Of a stretch of DNA of 63,408 nucleotides, positions 9,424 through 19,773 are shown in pieces. The position numbers were made by a program, and so were the translations under genes. Source of the DNA: Alphaproteobacteria bacterium (GTDB taxonomy: Bacteria > Pseudomonadota > Alphaproteobacteria > Acetobacterales > Acetobacteraceae); NCBI GenBank assembly GCA_016869735.1, contig VGDL01000014.1:1-63408 (forward strand). The letters are read 5' to 3'. Below the pieces are notes generated by a model. The model did no database searches. It was not told the origin of the DNA and was given only the letters and a program-made list of their open reading frames with translations. How positions within the stretch are numbered: position 1 is the first letter of the stretch; the number at the start of each line of letters is the position of its first letter.

Positions 9424-10250
9424 GGGGTAAAAAGCGCCTCCTGGGCGGCTTCCCAACTCGCGCGGTCCGGCGCGCAGATCAGCCCGCCCGAGGTCAAATG
9501 CGGGCCATAAGCGCTGCCATCAAAGCGCGCTGAATGCCCGCCGGCTTCGCGGTGGAGCAGCCAGCCCGGCGCATGATCCCAAGGCATCAGCTTATTATAG
9601 ACCAGCAAATGCGCATGCCCGCCGGCCGCCAGCCGATATTCATGCGCGGCACAGCGATAGGAAACCGTGCCCGCCAGGCGCGGCAAGCGGCTGGTGACGC
9701 GGGATTTCAGCGGTTCCGGCATATAACCCCAGGATATCGCGGCCACCATATCGCCCGGCGCGGCGGGGGTGGCCACGCGCAAATCGGCAAAGCGGCGCCC
9801 TTCCGCATCGGCAAGCCAGGCCCCCTGCCCGCGCAAGGCTATTGCCGTGTCATCACCGAGCGGATCATGGATCCAGGCGCCAATGATCTCACCGCGCCGG
9901 ATCGCAGCCGCCATACAGCCAAAAAGCGGCACGCCGGCAGCAAAATTCGCCGTGCCATCCACCGGGTCCACCACAAAGGCCAATTCCGCATCGGCCAGCC
10001 GCCCAAGTAGGGAAGGATCAGCCGCGGTCGCTTCCTCCCCCACCACCACGCAGCCGGGGAAAAGCTTGTGCAGCCCTGCGGTAATCACCCGCTCCGCCGC
10101 CTCATCCGCATCGGTCACCAGATCGAGCGGGCCGGTCTTGCTCCGCACCGCATCCGCCCCCAGGCGCCGGAAGCGCGGCAGGATTTCCGCCCGAGACGCC
10201 GCACGCAGCAGCAAGGCCAGATCGGCAGCCTGCGAGGCTGAAATGGTCAT
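9420..10250 (-). CDS. inositol monophosphatase family protein
   Basis: A 276-residue sugar or nucleotide phosphatase of the IMPase/FIG superfamily. Metal and phosphate ligands are visible: GPLDLVTDADEAAE (about 38-51), VVGEEAT (about 69-75), the VDPVDGTANF signature (about 93-102) and the C-terminal PWDHAPGWLLHREAGG. The substrate cannot be read from the motif; members act on inositol phosphate, histidinol phosphate, 3'-phosphoadenosine 5'-phosphate or fructose bisphosphate. It overlaps hflX upstream by 4 bases and greB downstream by 4 bases, so it is translated as part of that unit. Confidence 0.88.
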   Translation of the reverse strand: MTISASQAADLALLLRAASRAEILPRFRRLGADAVRSKTGPLDLVTDADEAAERVITAGLHKLFPGCVVVGEEATAADPSLLGRLADAELAFVVDPVDGTANFAAGVPLFGCMAAAIRRGEIIGAWIHDPLGDDTAIALRGQGAWLADAEGRRFADLRVATPAAPGDMVAAISWGYMPEPLKSRVTSRLPRLAGTVSYRCAAHEYRLAAGGHAHLLVYNKLMPWDHAPGWLLHREAGGHSARFDGSAYGPHLTSGGLICAPDRASWEAAQEALFTP

Positions 10251-11569
10251 TTCTGTCCCCGGCTTGCAAACCGCGCGCGATCCATGGGCGAAAGGCGCAC
10301 TTTCAGCCGCACCGCATCATCGGCATCCTGACGTTCCAGCACCTCACCATGCGCATGCAGCCAGGCAATGGCGGCACCATCAGACGGCGGCAGCACCGCA
10401 TCAATCACGACAAGTTGCGCCGAAAGCCTAGCATCAATCGCGGCACGAAGCGCGGGCAACCCCGCCCCGGTCAAGGCCGAGACCGCCACTGCATCCGGGC
10501 TCCGGCGTTCAACCGCATCAATGCCGCCCAGGATATCGGCCTTGTTCAACACTTCCAAAACGCGGTCGGGCCAGGCCTCATCTAAGGTCGCGTCCGGGCC
10601 ATCGGCCATGGCTTCCAAAACGCCCAGCACATCGGCGCGCTGCGCGGCACTATCAGGGTGGGCAATGTCGCGCACATGCAAAATCAGATCAGCGGCGGCA
10701 ACTTCTTCCAAAGTGGCGCGGAAGGCTTCGACCAATTGCGTCGGCAGATCGGAAATGAAGCCCACCGTGTCGGATAGGATCACATTGCGCCCGGATGGCA
10801 GCTTTATCGCGCGCATGGTGGGATCAAGCGTCGCGAATAGCTGATCCTGCGCATAGACCCCGGCCCCCGTCAGCGCATTGAACAGCGTTGACTTGCCGGC
10901 ATTGGTATAGCCAACCAGCGCCACCACCGGATAAGGCACACGTTCCCGTGCGCGGCGATGCAGGCCGCGCGTCCGCCGCACCTGATCCAATTCGCGCTTG
11001 AGCCGCACAATGCGGTCGCCGATCAGCCGCCGGTCAATTTCGATCTGACTTTCCCCAGGCCCCCCAAGGAACCCAAAGCCACCGCGCTGGCGTTCCAGGT
11101 GCGTCCAGGACCTGACAAGCCGCGTGCGCTGGTATTCCAGATGCGCCAATTCCACCTGCAAGCTGCCTTCGCGCGTGCGCGCCCTTTCGCCGAAAATCTC
11201 CAGGATCAGGCCGGTACGATCAATCACCTTGCAGGCCCAGGCGTGTTCCAGGTTGCGCTGCTGCACCGGGCTGAGGGCAGCATCCACAATCACCACGCCC
11301 ACTTGCTGATCAAGCAGCGCCCTTTTTTCCATCTCCACTTGGCCTTCGCCCATCAAGGTGGCGGGCCGCCTTTCACGCAGCGGATGGATCGCGGAATGGA
11401 CGATGGTGACGCCAATGGATGCGGCAAGGCCTATCGCCTCCGCCAGCCTTGCCTCTGCGGCGCGCTTCCCGCCTACATCGCCAATAGCGCTGCGTGCGGG
11501 CTTTTCGAAGGGAAGGATGACGGCGGCGCGGGTTGGGTACCCGGCGCCCTGTTCAGTAACCGCCGTCAG
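10247..11569 (-). CDS. hflX: ribosome-splitting GTPase HflX, probable CTG start
   Basis: HflX splits stalled or heat-damaged 70S ribosomes. The GTPase domain has GYTNAGKST, the switch region [20 protein letters not shown] and NKAD. The first canonical start (TTG/ATG near 11359/11356) would remove about 70 residues that are clearly Hfl[15 protein letters not shown] and a domain leading to MGEGQVE. Reading further upstream, the same frame stays open to a TGA and the only plausible start is CTG at 11569, preceded by GAGG with 6 bases spacing, giving 440 residues. The start overlaps the end of hfq, suggesting coupling. Confidence 0.85.
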   Translation of the reverse strand: MTAVTEQGAGYPTRAAVILPFEKPARSAIGDVGGKRAAEARLAEAIGLAASIGVTIVHSAIHPLRERRPATLMGEGQVEMEKRALLDQQVGVVIVDAALSPVQQRNLEHAWACKVIDRTGLILEIFGERARTREGSLQVELAHLEYQRTRLVRSWTHLERQRGGFGFLGGPGESQIEIDRRLIGDRIVRLKRELDQVRRTRGLHRRARERVPYPVVALVGYTNAGKSTLFNALTGAGVYAQDQLFATLDPTMRAIKLPSGRNVILSDTVGFISDLPTQLVEAFRATLEEVAAADLILHVRDIAHPDSAAQRADVLGVLEAMADGPDATLDEAWPDRVLEVLNKADILGGIDAVERRSPDAVAVSALTGAGLPALRAAIDARLSAQLVVIDAVLPPSDGAAIAWLHAHGEVLERQDADDAVRLKVRLSPMDRARFASRGQK

Positions 11570-11876
11570 AAATCACCTCTCTCTGCAAGGTCAGGCGTGT
11601 TTCTGAAGCCGGAGCGGCGGGCGCCGCGGCAGCAGGCGCTGCTGGCACACCATCAAACAATGAAATCGGCGCGCCGGGCATCACGGTGCTGATCGCATGC
11701 TTATAGACAAGCTGCGTATGGCCATCGCGGCGCAGCAGCACCGAGAAATTGTCAAACCAGGTAATGATGCCCTGCAATTTGACGCCATTCACCAGGAATA
11801 CCGTGACGGGCGTTTTGGATTTGCGAACGTGATTCAGGAAGACATCCTGCACGTTCTGGGACTTTTCAGCGGCCAT
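11553..11876 (-). CDS. hfq: RNA chaperone Hfq
   Basis: Hexameric Sm-like RNA chaperone that pairs small RNAs with mRNAs. The 107-residue protein starts [19 protein letters not shown]. The Sm1 motif includes [19 protein letters not shown] and Sm2 is [12 protein letters not shown]. After residue 72 comes an Ala/Pro-rich extension of about 30 residues, longer than the roughly 80-residue Hfq of many alphaproteobacteria. It directly precedes hflX, the standard order. The candidate sRNA at 318-435 would be a natural client. Confidence 0.96.
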   Translation of the reverse strand: MAAEKSQNVQDVFLNHVRKSKTPVTVFLVNGVKLQGIITWFDNFSVLLRRDGHTQLVYKHAISTVMPGAPISLFDGVPAAPAAAAPAAPASETRLTLQREVISDGGY

Positions 11877-11963
11877 GGGACCGGTCCTTCTTTTTGCTGG
11901 TCACCGACCAGGCACGGACCGACGAAAACCATTTCCGGCCGCCGGCGCGCTTAGTTTGGCATG

Positions 11964-12620
11964 TCAGGCTGGTTTGACAAGTGACGAAAGCGCGAGAGCC
12001 AATTCATGGCAATTGGCAAAGACCTGATCCGCCCCCGCAGCGGCAATGCCGCCATCATGCGCTGCATCCCCCATCAGCACGGCACGCAAGCCCGCGGCGC
12101 GCGCTGCCTGCATATCAAGCGCGGTATCTCCAACGTACCAGATGTCCGGCGCTGCATTCAGGCCAAGCGCCTGCAAGGCCATCAGAATCGGCGCGGGGTC
12201 GGGCTTGTCTGCCGCCGCATCGCCTGCACCAATCAGCGGGCCGAAATGCCTATCCCAGCCAAGATGCGCGGCCTCGGCGCGCAGCAATGGCCCTTGCTTG
12301 TTGGAAACCACGCCTAGCGGCAGGCGCCCTGCCCCGGCTTCCAGCGCTGCCGCCGCGCCCGGCATGGGTTGCAAAACCTGCAAATGGCAGGCGCGCACTT
12401 CGGCATAAAAGATATCGCGCGCCCTTTCCCATTCGTCGCCGAACAATTCAGGAAAGCTTTCGCGCAAGGCACGCCGCACATTGGCCAGCACCTGGGTGCG
12501 ATTCCAAAGCGGCAGGCCGAAGGCGCGAAAGGCCGCATTCAGCCCGGCCTCAATCGCGGCCCAGCCATCCACCAGCGTATTGTCCCAATCGAACAGGATG
12601 GCGCGCGGGGCGGTATTCAT
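11964..12620 (-). CDS. HAD family phosphatase
   Basis: A 218-residue HAD-superfamily hydrolase. Motif I is FDWDNTLVDGW (about 10-20), with the nucleophile and acid/base aspartates; motif II is VVSNKQ; the motif III/IV region is PDPAPI followed by VGDTALDMQAARAAG. The cap is of the helical phosphoglycolate-phosphatase type. The substrate is not evident. The start overlaps the end of the D-amino-acid transaminase gene by 4 bases, so the two are probably expressed together at the end of the ntr run. Confidence 0.85.
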   Translation of the reverse strand: MNTAPRAILFDWDNTLVDGWAAIEAGLNAAFRAFGLPLWNRTQVLANVRRALRESFPELFGDEWERARDIFYAEVRACHLQVLQPMPGAAAALEAGAGRLPLGVVSNKQGPLLRAEAAHLGWDRHFGPLIGAGDAAADKPDPAPILMALQALGLNAAPDIWYVGDTALDMQAARAAGLRAVLMGDAAHDGGIAAAGADQVFANCHELALALSSLVKPA

Positions 12621-13489
12621 GCCGCGTTGCGCATCGCCCCCTTCACATGCCGGGCGAAAATCTCGAAAAGCTTGCGCACAACGGGGCCGACTTCCCCATC
12701 CCCCACCGGCGCGCCATCAATCCTGGTGATGGGCTTCACGAAGGATGTGGCGGAGGTAATGAAAGCTTCCCGCGCATAGCGGAGTTCTTCCATGGAAAAG
12801 GCACGTTCTTCAAAGGCAATGCCGGCATCGCGCAATTCCGCCATCAGCGCCGCGCGGGTGCAGCCGGGCAGGATGGCGTCACTCAAGGGCCGGGTGCGGA
12901 TGGTGCCTGACGCATCAACAATCCAGAAGCTGGTCGCTGCCCCTTCCGTCACCATGCCGGAGGCTTCGTCATACAGCACCGCTTCAATGGCGCCCTTTTC
13001 GCGCGCTGCCTGACGCGCCAGGCAATTCGGCAGCAGATTGACGGTCTTGATATCGCAGCGCGCCCAGCGGAGGTCCGGCATGGTAATCGCCGCTGCCCCC
13101 CAGCGATCCACATTGGTGGGATAAGGGGCAATGCGCTTCACTGTCACCACCAAGGCGGGTGCGATGGGCTTGCTCGGGAAGGCATGATCACGCCGCGCCA
13201 CGCCACGCGTGACTTGCATATAGAGCAACCCCTCGGTCACGCGATTGCGCCTGGCGACTTCACGCAGCACCATCCTGAGCGACGCACGCGGCATCGGCAT
13301 CGGCAGCTGGATTTCGCGCAAGGATCGTTCCAATCGGGCCAGGTGCAAATCCTCATCAATGAAGCGGCCATCGTAAAGATGCACCACCTCATAAATGCCA
13401 TCGCCGAATTGATAGCCGCGATCTTCGATATTCACTGACGCATCGGGCTGCGCCACATAGCGGCCATTCACATAGGCGATACGCGACAT
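12617..13489 (-). CDS. dat: D-amino-acid transaminase (class IV aminotransferase)
   Basis: A PLP enzyme that interconverts D-amino acids and 2-oxo acids, for example supplying D-glutamate. The 290-residue protein starts with YVNGRYV and has EDRGYQFGDGIYEV (about 22-35), the catalytic-lysine segment RCDIKTVNLLPN (about 143-154) and EAVLYDEASGMVTEGAATSFW. These match D-amino-acid transaminase better than branched-chain transaminase. It lies 8 bases after ntrX, the same position it holds next to ntrYX in many alphaproteobacteria. Confidence 0.88.
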   Translation of the reverse strand: MSRIAYVNGRYVAQPDASVNIEDRGYQFGDGIYEVVHLYDGRFIDEDLHLARLERSLREIQLPMPMPRASLRMVLREVARRNRVTEGLLYMQVTRGVARRDHAFPSKPIAPALVVTVKRIAPYPTNVDRWGAAAITMPDLRWARCDIKTVNLLPNCLARQAAREKGAIEAVLYDEASGMVTEGAATSFWIVDASGTIRTRPLSDAILPGCTRAALMAELRDAGIAFEERAFSMEELRYAREAFITSATSFVKPITRIDGAPVGDGEVGPVVRKLFEIFARHVKGAMRNAA

Positions 13490-13497
13490 GGGGAACC

Positions 13498-14907
13498 TCA
13501 GGGAACGGGGGTTGAAGGCGTGCGGTCTTCCGCCTGCACGCCCAGGAATTTCAGCTTGCGATGCAAGGCGCTTCTTTCCATGCCAACAAAATTCGCCGTG
13601 CGGCTGATATTGCCACCAAAGCGCAGCAATTGCGCTTCCAGATATTGGCGTTCGAACACTTCCCGCGCATCACGCAGCGGCAGCGTCATGATCTCCGAAC
13701 TGCGATCGAGCGTCAGCACGGCGGGTGCTGCGGCACCGATCTGGGGCGGCAGCATTTCCGGGCGGATCGCTTCCCGGCTTTCACCCGGTGCCATGATCAG
13801 CAGCCAATCCATCAGATTGCGTAATTCACGCACATTGCCCGGCCAATCATAGGCCTGCATGGCGGCCAGCGTATCTTCCGAAAGCTCACGCGGCGCCATG
13901 CCGGTGGTTTCAATGGCGCGGGCCATGAAATGGCGCGCGAAAAGCGGCACATCTTCCCGCCTTTGCTTGAGCGGCGGCACACGAATGGGCACCACCGCCA
14001 GGCGATAGAACAAATCTTCCCGAAAGCGCCCGGCGGCGATTTCAGCAGAAAGGTCGCGATTGGTGGTGGCAATCACGCGCACATCCACCTTGACGCGCGC
14101 CCCCCCGCCAACACGTTCAAACCCCTGTTCCTGCAAGGCGCGCACGATCTTGCCTTGGGTTTCAAGCGGCATATCCGCGACTTCATCCAAAAGCAGCGTC
14201 CCGCCATGGGCGCGTTCCAGAACGCCGGCGCGGCGCGCCTGGTTTTTCGCATCCGCACCAGCTTCAACGCCGAATAATTCTTCTTCAAACCGCGCCGGGT
14301 TCAGAATGGCGCAATTCAGCACCACAAAGGGGCCATCGGCGCGGCGCGATTGCGCATGAATGCTGCGCGCCGCCACTTCCTTCCCCGCGCCCGCCGGCCC
14401 GGTCAGCAGCACGCGTGACCCGGTCGGCGCCACTTTTTCAATCGCGCCTCGCAATTGGGCAATGCCAGCGGATCGGCCGAGCAATTCGCTCTCTGGCCCA
14501 GCGCGCAGCCGAAGATCACTATTTTCGCGCTTGAGCCGCGCTGCTTCCAAGGCACGCGCCAACACCAGAAGCAGCTGATCCGATTTGAAGGGCTTTTCAA
14601 TGAAATCATAGGCGCCCTGCTGGATCGCCTGCACTGCGGTTTCAATCGTGCCATGGCCCGAGATCATGACCACCGGCAGCTGCGGTTCTTCGGCATGCAG
14701 CGCTTCCAGGATGCCAAGCCCATCCATGCGCGAATTCTGCAACCAGATATCCAGGATCACCAGGGATGGCCGACGCGCGCGAAACGCCGCCAATGCGCTA
14801 TCGGCATCATGCGCCTGACGCGTCTCAAACCCCTCATCGCTCAGGATGCCTTCCAGCAGCGCCCTGATATCGGGTTCATCATCAACGATCAGAATCTCAT
14901 GCGCCAT
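13498..14907 (-). CDS. ntrX: nitrogen regulation response regulator NtrX
   Basis: Response regulator partnered with NtrY, controlling nitrogen and redox genes. The 469-residue protein has a receiver domain with phosphoacceptor D53 (VILDIWLQ), an AAA+ domain (Walker A GPAGAGKE near 167; Walker B LLLDEVADMP) and a Fis-type C-terminal helix-turn-helix (GGNISRTANFVGMERSALHRKL). The sigma-54 contact loop GAFTGA is absent; the same place reads ELFGVEAGADAKNQARRAG. That absence is normal for alphaproteobacterial NtrX and implies it does not act as a classical sigma-54 activator. Confidence 0.95.
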   Translation of the reverse strand: MAHEILIVDDEPDIRALLEGILSDEGFETRQAHDADSALAAFRARRPSLVILDIWLQNSRMDGLGILEALHAEEPQLPVVMISGHGTIETAVQAIQQGAYDFIEKPFKSDQLLLVLARALEAARLKRENSDLRLRAGPESELLGRSAGIAQLRGAIEKVAPTGSRVLLTGPAGAGKEVAARSIHAQSRRADGPFVVLNCAILNPARFEEELFGVEAGADAKNQARRAGVLERAHGGTLLLDEVADMPLETQGKIVRALQEQGFERVGGGARVKVDVRVIATTNRDLSAEIAAGRFREDLFYRLAVVPIRVPPLKQRREDVPLFARHFMARAIETTGMAPRELSEDTLAAMQAYDWPGNVRELRNLMDWLLIMAPGESREAIRPEMLPPQIGAAAPAVLTLDRSSEIMTLPLRDAREVFERQYLEAQLLRFGGNISRTANFVGMERSALHRKLKFLGVQAEDRTPSTPVP

Positions 14908-14925
14908 GCGCGACCTTGCTGCCCC

Positions 14926-17193
14926 TCAATTTGCTGTATGCGCCGTCTTGGCGGCTGTTCCGTCAGATTGCCAGGGAGACTCGCCAAGCGGCAAGACCAA
15001 CCGCGCAACCGTGCCGGAACCCTCGGGCCGATCTTCCAAAACTACCCCACCGCCATGGTCCTCCATGATCTTCTTCACAATGGCAAGGCCAAGCCCGGTG
15101 CCCTTGGGTTTGTGGGTGACATAGGGCTCCGTCAGTCTTTCGCGCGGCTCCGCCTTGGGCAGGCCAATGCCATTATCGGTCACCTGGAAGGCAACCATGC
15201 CCCCTTCCACCAAAATGCGCGTTTCAATCCTGCCCGCTTCGCCGCCTTCGCGCATGGCAATGGCATCCGCCGCATTCTGCAACAGATTGGTCAGCGCCTG
15301 GCCGATCAGGCGCCGATCGCACTGCAGTTTCAGCGCCTCCGGCCCTGCTTGATTGTCGTAAGTGATTTCCGGATGCGCCGTGCGTTGCAGCACCAGCGCT
15401 TCCAACATCAGCCTATTGGCGTCTTCGGGCTTGATCACCGGCTGGGGCATGCGCGCAAAGGCCGAAAATTCATCCACCATGCGCCCGATATCTTCCACCT
15501 GCCGCACAATCGTATCCGTGCATTGGCGGAAGGTGTCCGGGTCATCGGTAATTTGGCGCAGATAGCGCCGCTTCAGCCTTTCGGCGGAAAGCTGGATGGG
15601 TGTCAGCGGGTTCTTGATTTCATGTGCAATGCGCCGCGCCACATCCGCCCAGGCGGCCTTGCGCTGCGCGGATTGCAATTCGGTAATATCATCAAAAGTC
15701 AGCACATAACCTTCGATGCGCCCGCCCAGCGTTTCGGTGCCGATCCGCGCCAATAGGGTGCGCCGCGCATTGGCGGGCCCAATCAGGATTTCCGCCACCC
15801 TGGGGCGTTCCGGATTGGCCTTTGCCGCATCCAGCAATTCCGCGAATTCCGGGGCGATGCGCGCAAAGGCAAGGCCAATCGCCGCATCCAGATCAACGCC
15901 AAGCAGGGCGCTGGCGGAACGATTGGGCAGCGTGACACGCCCTTCCCCATCAAGCCCGACAACACCTGCTGACACGCCGGACAGCACGGTTTCGGTGAAG
16001 CGCCGCCTTTCATCAATCAGGCTGTAGGCATTCATCAATTCGGCACGCTGCGCGCCAAGCTGGCTGGTCATGCGGTTGAAGGATCGTGCGAGGCGCGCGA
16101 TTTCATCATCCGCTTCCCCTTCTTCCACCTTGGTCGCCAGATCGCCGCCGCGCACGCGCTCAGCCGCCTGGATGAGGCGCGAAATGGGCCGCGCGATGCG
16201 ATTGGCCATCAGCAAACCAATCAGCACCGCGGCCAGCAGCACCAGCAAGGTGGCAATCGCGAAGATCAGGAAGAAGGTGATTTGCAGGCTGCTGCGATTG
16301 CGGTCCAGTTGATTGTATTCATTGAAGGAAATCTCTGTCCGCCGCATATGGCCCAAGACGGAAGGATCAAGCGGGCGGGTGATCAGCAGCACAAGACCCG
16401 GCGGGATATTCAACTGCACCATGGCGCGCACGCGCCCTTCCTCGGCCTCACTCGGCAGCACCACCACCTCGCCAGACCGCACCGCCTCCAGCGCCCAGGC
16501 CGGCGGCAAATCCACAAGATTCGATATGCCCAAACCGGCATTGGCCACCACCTGGCCCAGTACAGGTTCAAAAATGATCGAGCTTGTCAGCCCACGCAGA
16601 GCGGTATGGGTCGCCAGCAGCCGGGCGAAGGCCACGCCATTATCCGGCAGCAGGACCTGCGCCGCACGATTGAGGTCATTCGCCATGGACAGGATATCGG
16701 CGCGGATCGTGTTGCGATGCTCATCCAGATACCCGCGAGATGCCACCAGCGATGCTTCCAGCGTGTCGCGTACACGGTCACTGAACCAGGCCTGGATGCC
16801 AAGGTTGAAAAATAGCGCGGCGAAGCCCGCAACCAGCAGGGCCGGCACGGCGGCCACCACGCCAAACAGCAGCACAAGGCGCACATGCAGCCGCGACCCC
16901 GCAGCACCCCGCCGGCGTTCCAGCCACATCCGCGTGAGCCGCGCAGCGAGTGAGGCGACAAGCAGCAGCAAAAACGCAATATTTGCCAGGATAACCCCGG
17001 CCAATTGCCCTGCCCCGGTGGGTCCCACCGGGGTGCCACCCGAAAGGGCCGCAAACGTCGCAAGCCCAACACCAAGCGCCAATAGCGCCAACGAGACAGT
17101 GAAAACCCTGCCGGTGACAATATCCGCCAGCCGGGTAAAAAACCCGCGCGGCCGCAATGGGGCTTCCGCCAGCCCTTCGGCAGGCATGGTCAA
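14926..17193 (-). CDS. ntrY: nitrogen regulation sensor kinase NtrY
   Basis: Membrane sensor histidine kinase for NtrX, 755 residues. Hydrophobic helices lie near 30-52, 64-88 and 106-130, then a periplasmic sensor region (about 131-305), another helix (about 306-330), a HAMP domain (NRIARPISRLIQAAERVRGG, 331-350), a PAS domain (about 400-500), the phosphoacceptor H524 in RIAHEIKNPLTPIQLSAERL and a C-terminal ATPase domain with GIGLPKAEPRERL and KGTGLGLAIVKKI. It starts 22 bases after ntrC and ends 18 bases before ntrX. Confidence 0.95.
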   Translation of the reverse strand: MTMPAEGLAEAPLRPRGFFTRLADIVTGRVFTVSLALLALGVGLATFAALSGGTPVGPTGAGQLAGVILANIAFLLLLVASLAARLTRMWLERRRGAAGSRLHVRLVLLFGVVAAVPALLVAGFAALFFNLGIQAWFSDRVRDTLEASLVASRGYLDEHRNTIRADILSMANDLNRAAQVLLPDNGVAFARLLATHTALRGLTSSIIFEPVLGQVVANAGLGISNLVDLPPAWALEAVRSGEVVVLPSEAEEGRVRAMVQLNIPPGLVLLITRPLDPSVLGHMRRTEISFNEYNQLDRNRSSLQITFFLIFAIATLLVLLAAVLIGLLMANRIARPISRLIQAAERVRGGDLATKVEEGEADDEIARLARSFNRMTSQLGAQRAELMNAYSLIDERRRFTETVLSGVSAGVVGLDGEGRVTLPNRSASALLGVDLDAAIGLAFARIAPEFAELLDAAKANPERPRVAEILIGPANARRTLLARIGTETLGGRIEGYVLTFDDITELQSAQRKAAWADVARRIAHEIKNPLTPIQLSAERLKRRYLRQITDDPDTFRQCTDTIVRQVEDIGRMVDEFSAFARMPQPVIKPEDANRLMLEALVLQRTAHPEITYDNQAGPEALKLQCDRRLIGQALTNLLQNAADAIAMREGGEAGRIETRILVEGGMVAFQVTDNGIGLPKAEPRERLTEPYVTHKPKGTGLGLAIVKKIMEDHGGGVVLEDRPEGSGTVARLVLPLGESPWQSDGTAAKTAHTAN

Positions 17194-17215
17194 GCCATGC
17201 GGCGCTGCCGGATCG

Positions 17216-18652
17216 TCACGCGCCGCGCACCACGGGAAGTTCCAATTCCCGCAGCTTCTTCCGCAGCGTATTCCGATTGAGCCCGAGCATGGCCGCCGCC
17301 TTGATCTGATTGCCTCTTGTCGCGCTCAATGCCATGCGGAGCAAGGGGCGTTCAACCTCGGCGAGCACCCGGTCGTATAATTCCTTTACCGGCATGCCAT
17401 CCTTATGGGCCATCATGAAGCTGGCCAAATGGCGTTCCACGGCCTGTTCCAGCGTGATCGGTGCCGCCTGGCCATCAGGGCCAGCGACCGGCGCGGCTTC
17501 GGCAAGCTCCGCCGCCACGGCATCGGCGCCAATGACTTCCTGGGGATAAAGCGCTGCCATGCGGCGCATCAGGTTTTCCAATTCGCGCGCATTGCCGGGC
17601 CAGGCATGGGCCTTGAGCGCTTCCAAGGCTTCTGTCGCCAATTGCTTGGAAGGCAGGCCCGAAGCCCGGGCGCGGTCCAGAAAATGCCGCGCAAGCAAGG
17701 GGATATCTTCCAGCCTTTCGCGCAAGGGCGGCAGGCGGATCGGCACCACATTCAGGCGATAGAACAAATCCTCCCGGAATAGCCCCTGGCGGATCTGGTG
17801 GCGCAAATCGCGATGTGTGGCCGCCACAATCCGCACATTGGCCTTGATCGGCTGACGCCCGCCCACCGTGGTGAATTCGCCTTCCTGCAACACGCGGAGC
17901 AAGCGGGTCTGCGCTTCGGGGGGCATATCGCCAATCTCATCCAGGAACAGCGTGCCGCCGGCGGCCTGTTCAAACCGGCCAATGCCGCGATTGAGCGCCC
18001 CGGTGAAGGCGCCGCGTTCATGGCCGAATAATTCGGCTTCGATCAATTCGCGCGGGATCGCCGCCATATTGATGGCGACAAAGGGCCCGGCGCGGCGCTT
18101 GCCGTAATCATGCAGCGCGCGGGCGATCAATTCCTTGCCGGTGCCGCTTTCGCCCGTGACCATCACCGTCAGGTCGGTCGTGGTGAGCCGCGCCACGGTG
18201 CGGTAGATTTCCTGCATGGCAGCGGACCGGCCAATCAGCGGCAGCTTTTCGCCATCGGCATCCTCAGGCGGTGGCGCATCCGGCGGCGCGGCCAAGGCGC
18301 GCTCCACCGTGCCCAGAACTTCCTTCAAATCGAAGGGCTTGGGCAGGTATTCAAAGGCGCCGCGTTGGGTTGCCTTCACGGCGGTGGCGAAGGTGGATTG
18401 CGCGCTCATGACAATCACGCGCATCTCAGGGCGTACGCGGCGGATGCGCGGGACCAGATCAAGCCCGTTTTCGTCCGGCATGATCACATCGGTGATGACC
18501 AGATCCCCTTCGCCATCTTCCACCCAGCGCCAAAGCGTGGCGGCCGAGGATGTGGCGCGCACCTGATAGCCGGCGCGGCCCAGGGCCTGGCTTAATACCG
18601 TGCGGATGGCGCGATCATCATCGGCAATCAGGATGGTGCGGGGATCAGTCAT
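17216..18652 (-). CDS. ntrC: nitrogen regulation response regulator NtrC
   Basis: Sigma-54-dependent activator of nitrogen-scavenging genes, 478 residues. The receiver has phosphoacceptor D55 in [12 protein letters not shown]. The AAA+ domain has Walker A GESGTGKE, an intact GAFTGA loop (HERGAFTGA) and FLDEIGDMP. The C-terminal Fis-type helix-turn-helix reads [20 protein letters not shown]. The ATG at 18652 shares one base with the ntrB stop (TGATG), fixing the start; an upstream extension inside ntrB was rejected. Confidence 0.96.
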   Translation of the reverse strand: MTDPRTILIADDDRAIRTVLSQALGRAGYQVRATSSAATLWRWVEDGEGDLVITDVIMPDENGLDLVPRIRRVRPEMRVIVMSAQSTFATAVKATQRGAFEYLPKPFDLKEVLGTVERALAAPPDAPPPEDADGEKLPLIGRSAAMQEIYRTVARLTTTDLTVMVTGESGTGKELIARALHDYGKRRAGPFVAINMAAIPRELIEAELFGHERGAFTGALNRGIGRFEQAAGGTLFLDEIGDMPPEAQTRLLRVLQEGEFTTVGGRQPIKANVRIVAATHRDLRHQIRQGLFREDLFYRLNVVPIRLPPLRERLEDIPLLARHFLDRARASGLPSKQLATEALEALKAHAWPGNARELENLMRRMAALYPQEVIGADAVAAELAEAAPVAGPDGQAAPITLEQAVERHLASFMMAHKDGMPVKELYDRVLAEVERPLLRMALSATRGNQIKAAAMLGLNRNTLRKKLRELELPVVRGA

Positions 18653-19773
18653 CAGGCGCTCTCCTGCCAACCCGCCGGGGGGGCGGGCATGGAAAGTTTG
18701 AATAGCGTGCGGCCAGGGCGTGAATCGCATTCAATCAGCCCGCCCAGATCGGTCACGAGTTTCGCAACCAGTGCCAGGCCAAGCCCCTGCCCGCCCCTTT
18801 TGGTGGAAACAAAGGGCTCGAACAGCGTCGCTTGGATTTCCTCGGGGATGCCTGGACCATTATCGCGCACCGTTACCAGCAGCGGCAGATGCACCCGTTC
18901 AGCCGATGTCGGCACCGCGATCCGCACCCCATGCTGATAGGCGGTAGAAAGCACGATCTCCCCATGGATTGGGTCCACCGCCTCGGCGGCGTTTTTCACC
19001 AGGTTCAGGAGGATCTGCACCAGAATATCGCGATTGCCCCAAATCGGCGGGAGCGATGGGTCATATTCTTCTGAAACCCGTAGATGCGCGGCAAAGCCGG
19101 TTTGTGCGATGCGCCGTACATGATCCAGCACCTGATGGATATTCACCGGCCCCAAATCCACGGGACGTTCGGAGAAGATATCAAACCGGTCCACCAGCCC
19201 GCGAATGCGGTCCACCTCATCCTGAATCAGGACGCAAAGTTCCTTATCCGCGTCTGGCGCATTCTGTTCAAGCAATTGCGCTGCACCGCGAATGCCGGAC
19301 AGCGGGTTCTTTACCTCATGCGCCAGCATTGCGGCCATGGCCGAGGCACCGCGCGCAGCACCCCGGAAACTGAGCTGCCGGTCGAGCATTTGCGCGGTTG
19401 ACCCATCCTGCAAGGTCAGCACCACAGCGCCTTCAATTTCATGCAAAGGCGCGCCATGGACGGAAACGCCCCGGCGATTGATGCGCGGGCTTTCCAACAG
19501 CAGGTCGTAATCCGACACCGGCGAATCAAAGCGCCGGATTTGCGCCAGCACTGCAAAGACGCGGTTATCCGGCGGCAGAATGTCGGTCAGCTTCAACTGA
19601 CAGAGCGCGCCGGCAGAAAGCCGGAAGAATTGCTCCGCCGCGCCATTGGCGAAGGTAAAGCGATCATCGGCATTCAGCACCACTGCCGGCACGGGCAAGG
19701 CAGCCAGCACCATGGCGCTATCCAGCCTGGGCGTGCTGCGATTGGTGGCGGCAAGTCCTGGGCGCGCATTCAT
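18652..19773 (-). CDS. ntrB: nitrogen regulation sensor kinase NtrB
   Basis: Soluble histidine kinase/phosphatase that controls NtrC in response to PII proteins, 373 residues. An N-terminal PAS domain (about 20-130) is followed by phosphoacceptor H152 in [19 protein letters not shown] and a HATPase domain with N-box [25 protein letters not shown] and [14 protein letters not shown]. There is no membrane segment. The start overlaps the dusB stop (ATGA), tying it to that operon. Confidence 0.95.
   Translation of the reverse strand: MNARPGLAATNRSTPRLDSAMVLAALPVPAVVLNADDRFTFANGAAEQFFRLSAGALCQLKLTDILPPDNRVFAVLAQIRRFDSPVSDYDLLLESPRINRRGVSVHGAPLHEIEGAVVLTLQDGSTAQMLDRQLSFRGAARGASAMAAMLAHEVKNPLSGIRGAAQLLEQNAPDADKELCVLIQDEVDRIRGLVDRFDIFSERPVDLGPVNIHQVLDHVRRIAQTGFAAHLRVSEEYDPSLPPIWGNRDILVQILLNLVKNAAEAVDPIHGEIVLSTAYQHGVRIAVPTSAERVHLPLLVTVRDNGPGIPEEIQATLFEPFVSTKRGGQGLGLALVAKLVTDLGGLIECDSRPGRTLFKLSMPAPPAGWQESA

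Noticed and set aside
14110-14290. NtrX as a damaged sigma-54 activator because GAFTGA is missing
   Set aside because: Alphaproteobacterial NtrX proteins normally lack this loop; the rest of the gene is intact, so this is a family trait.
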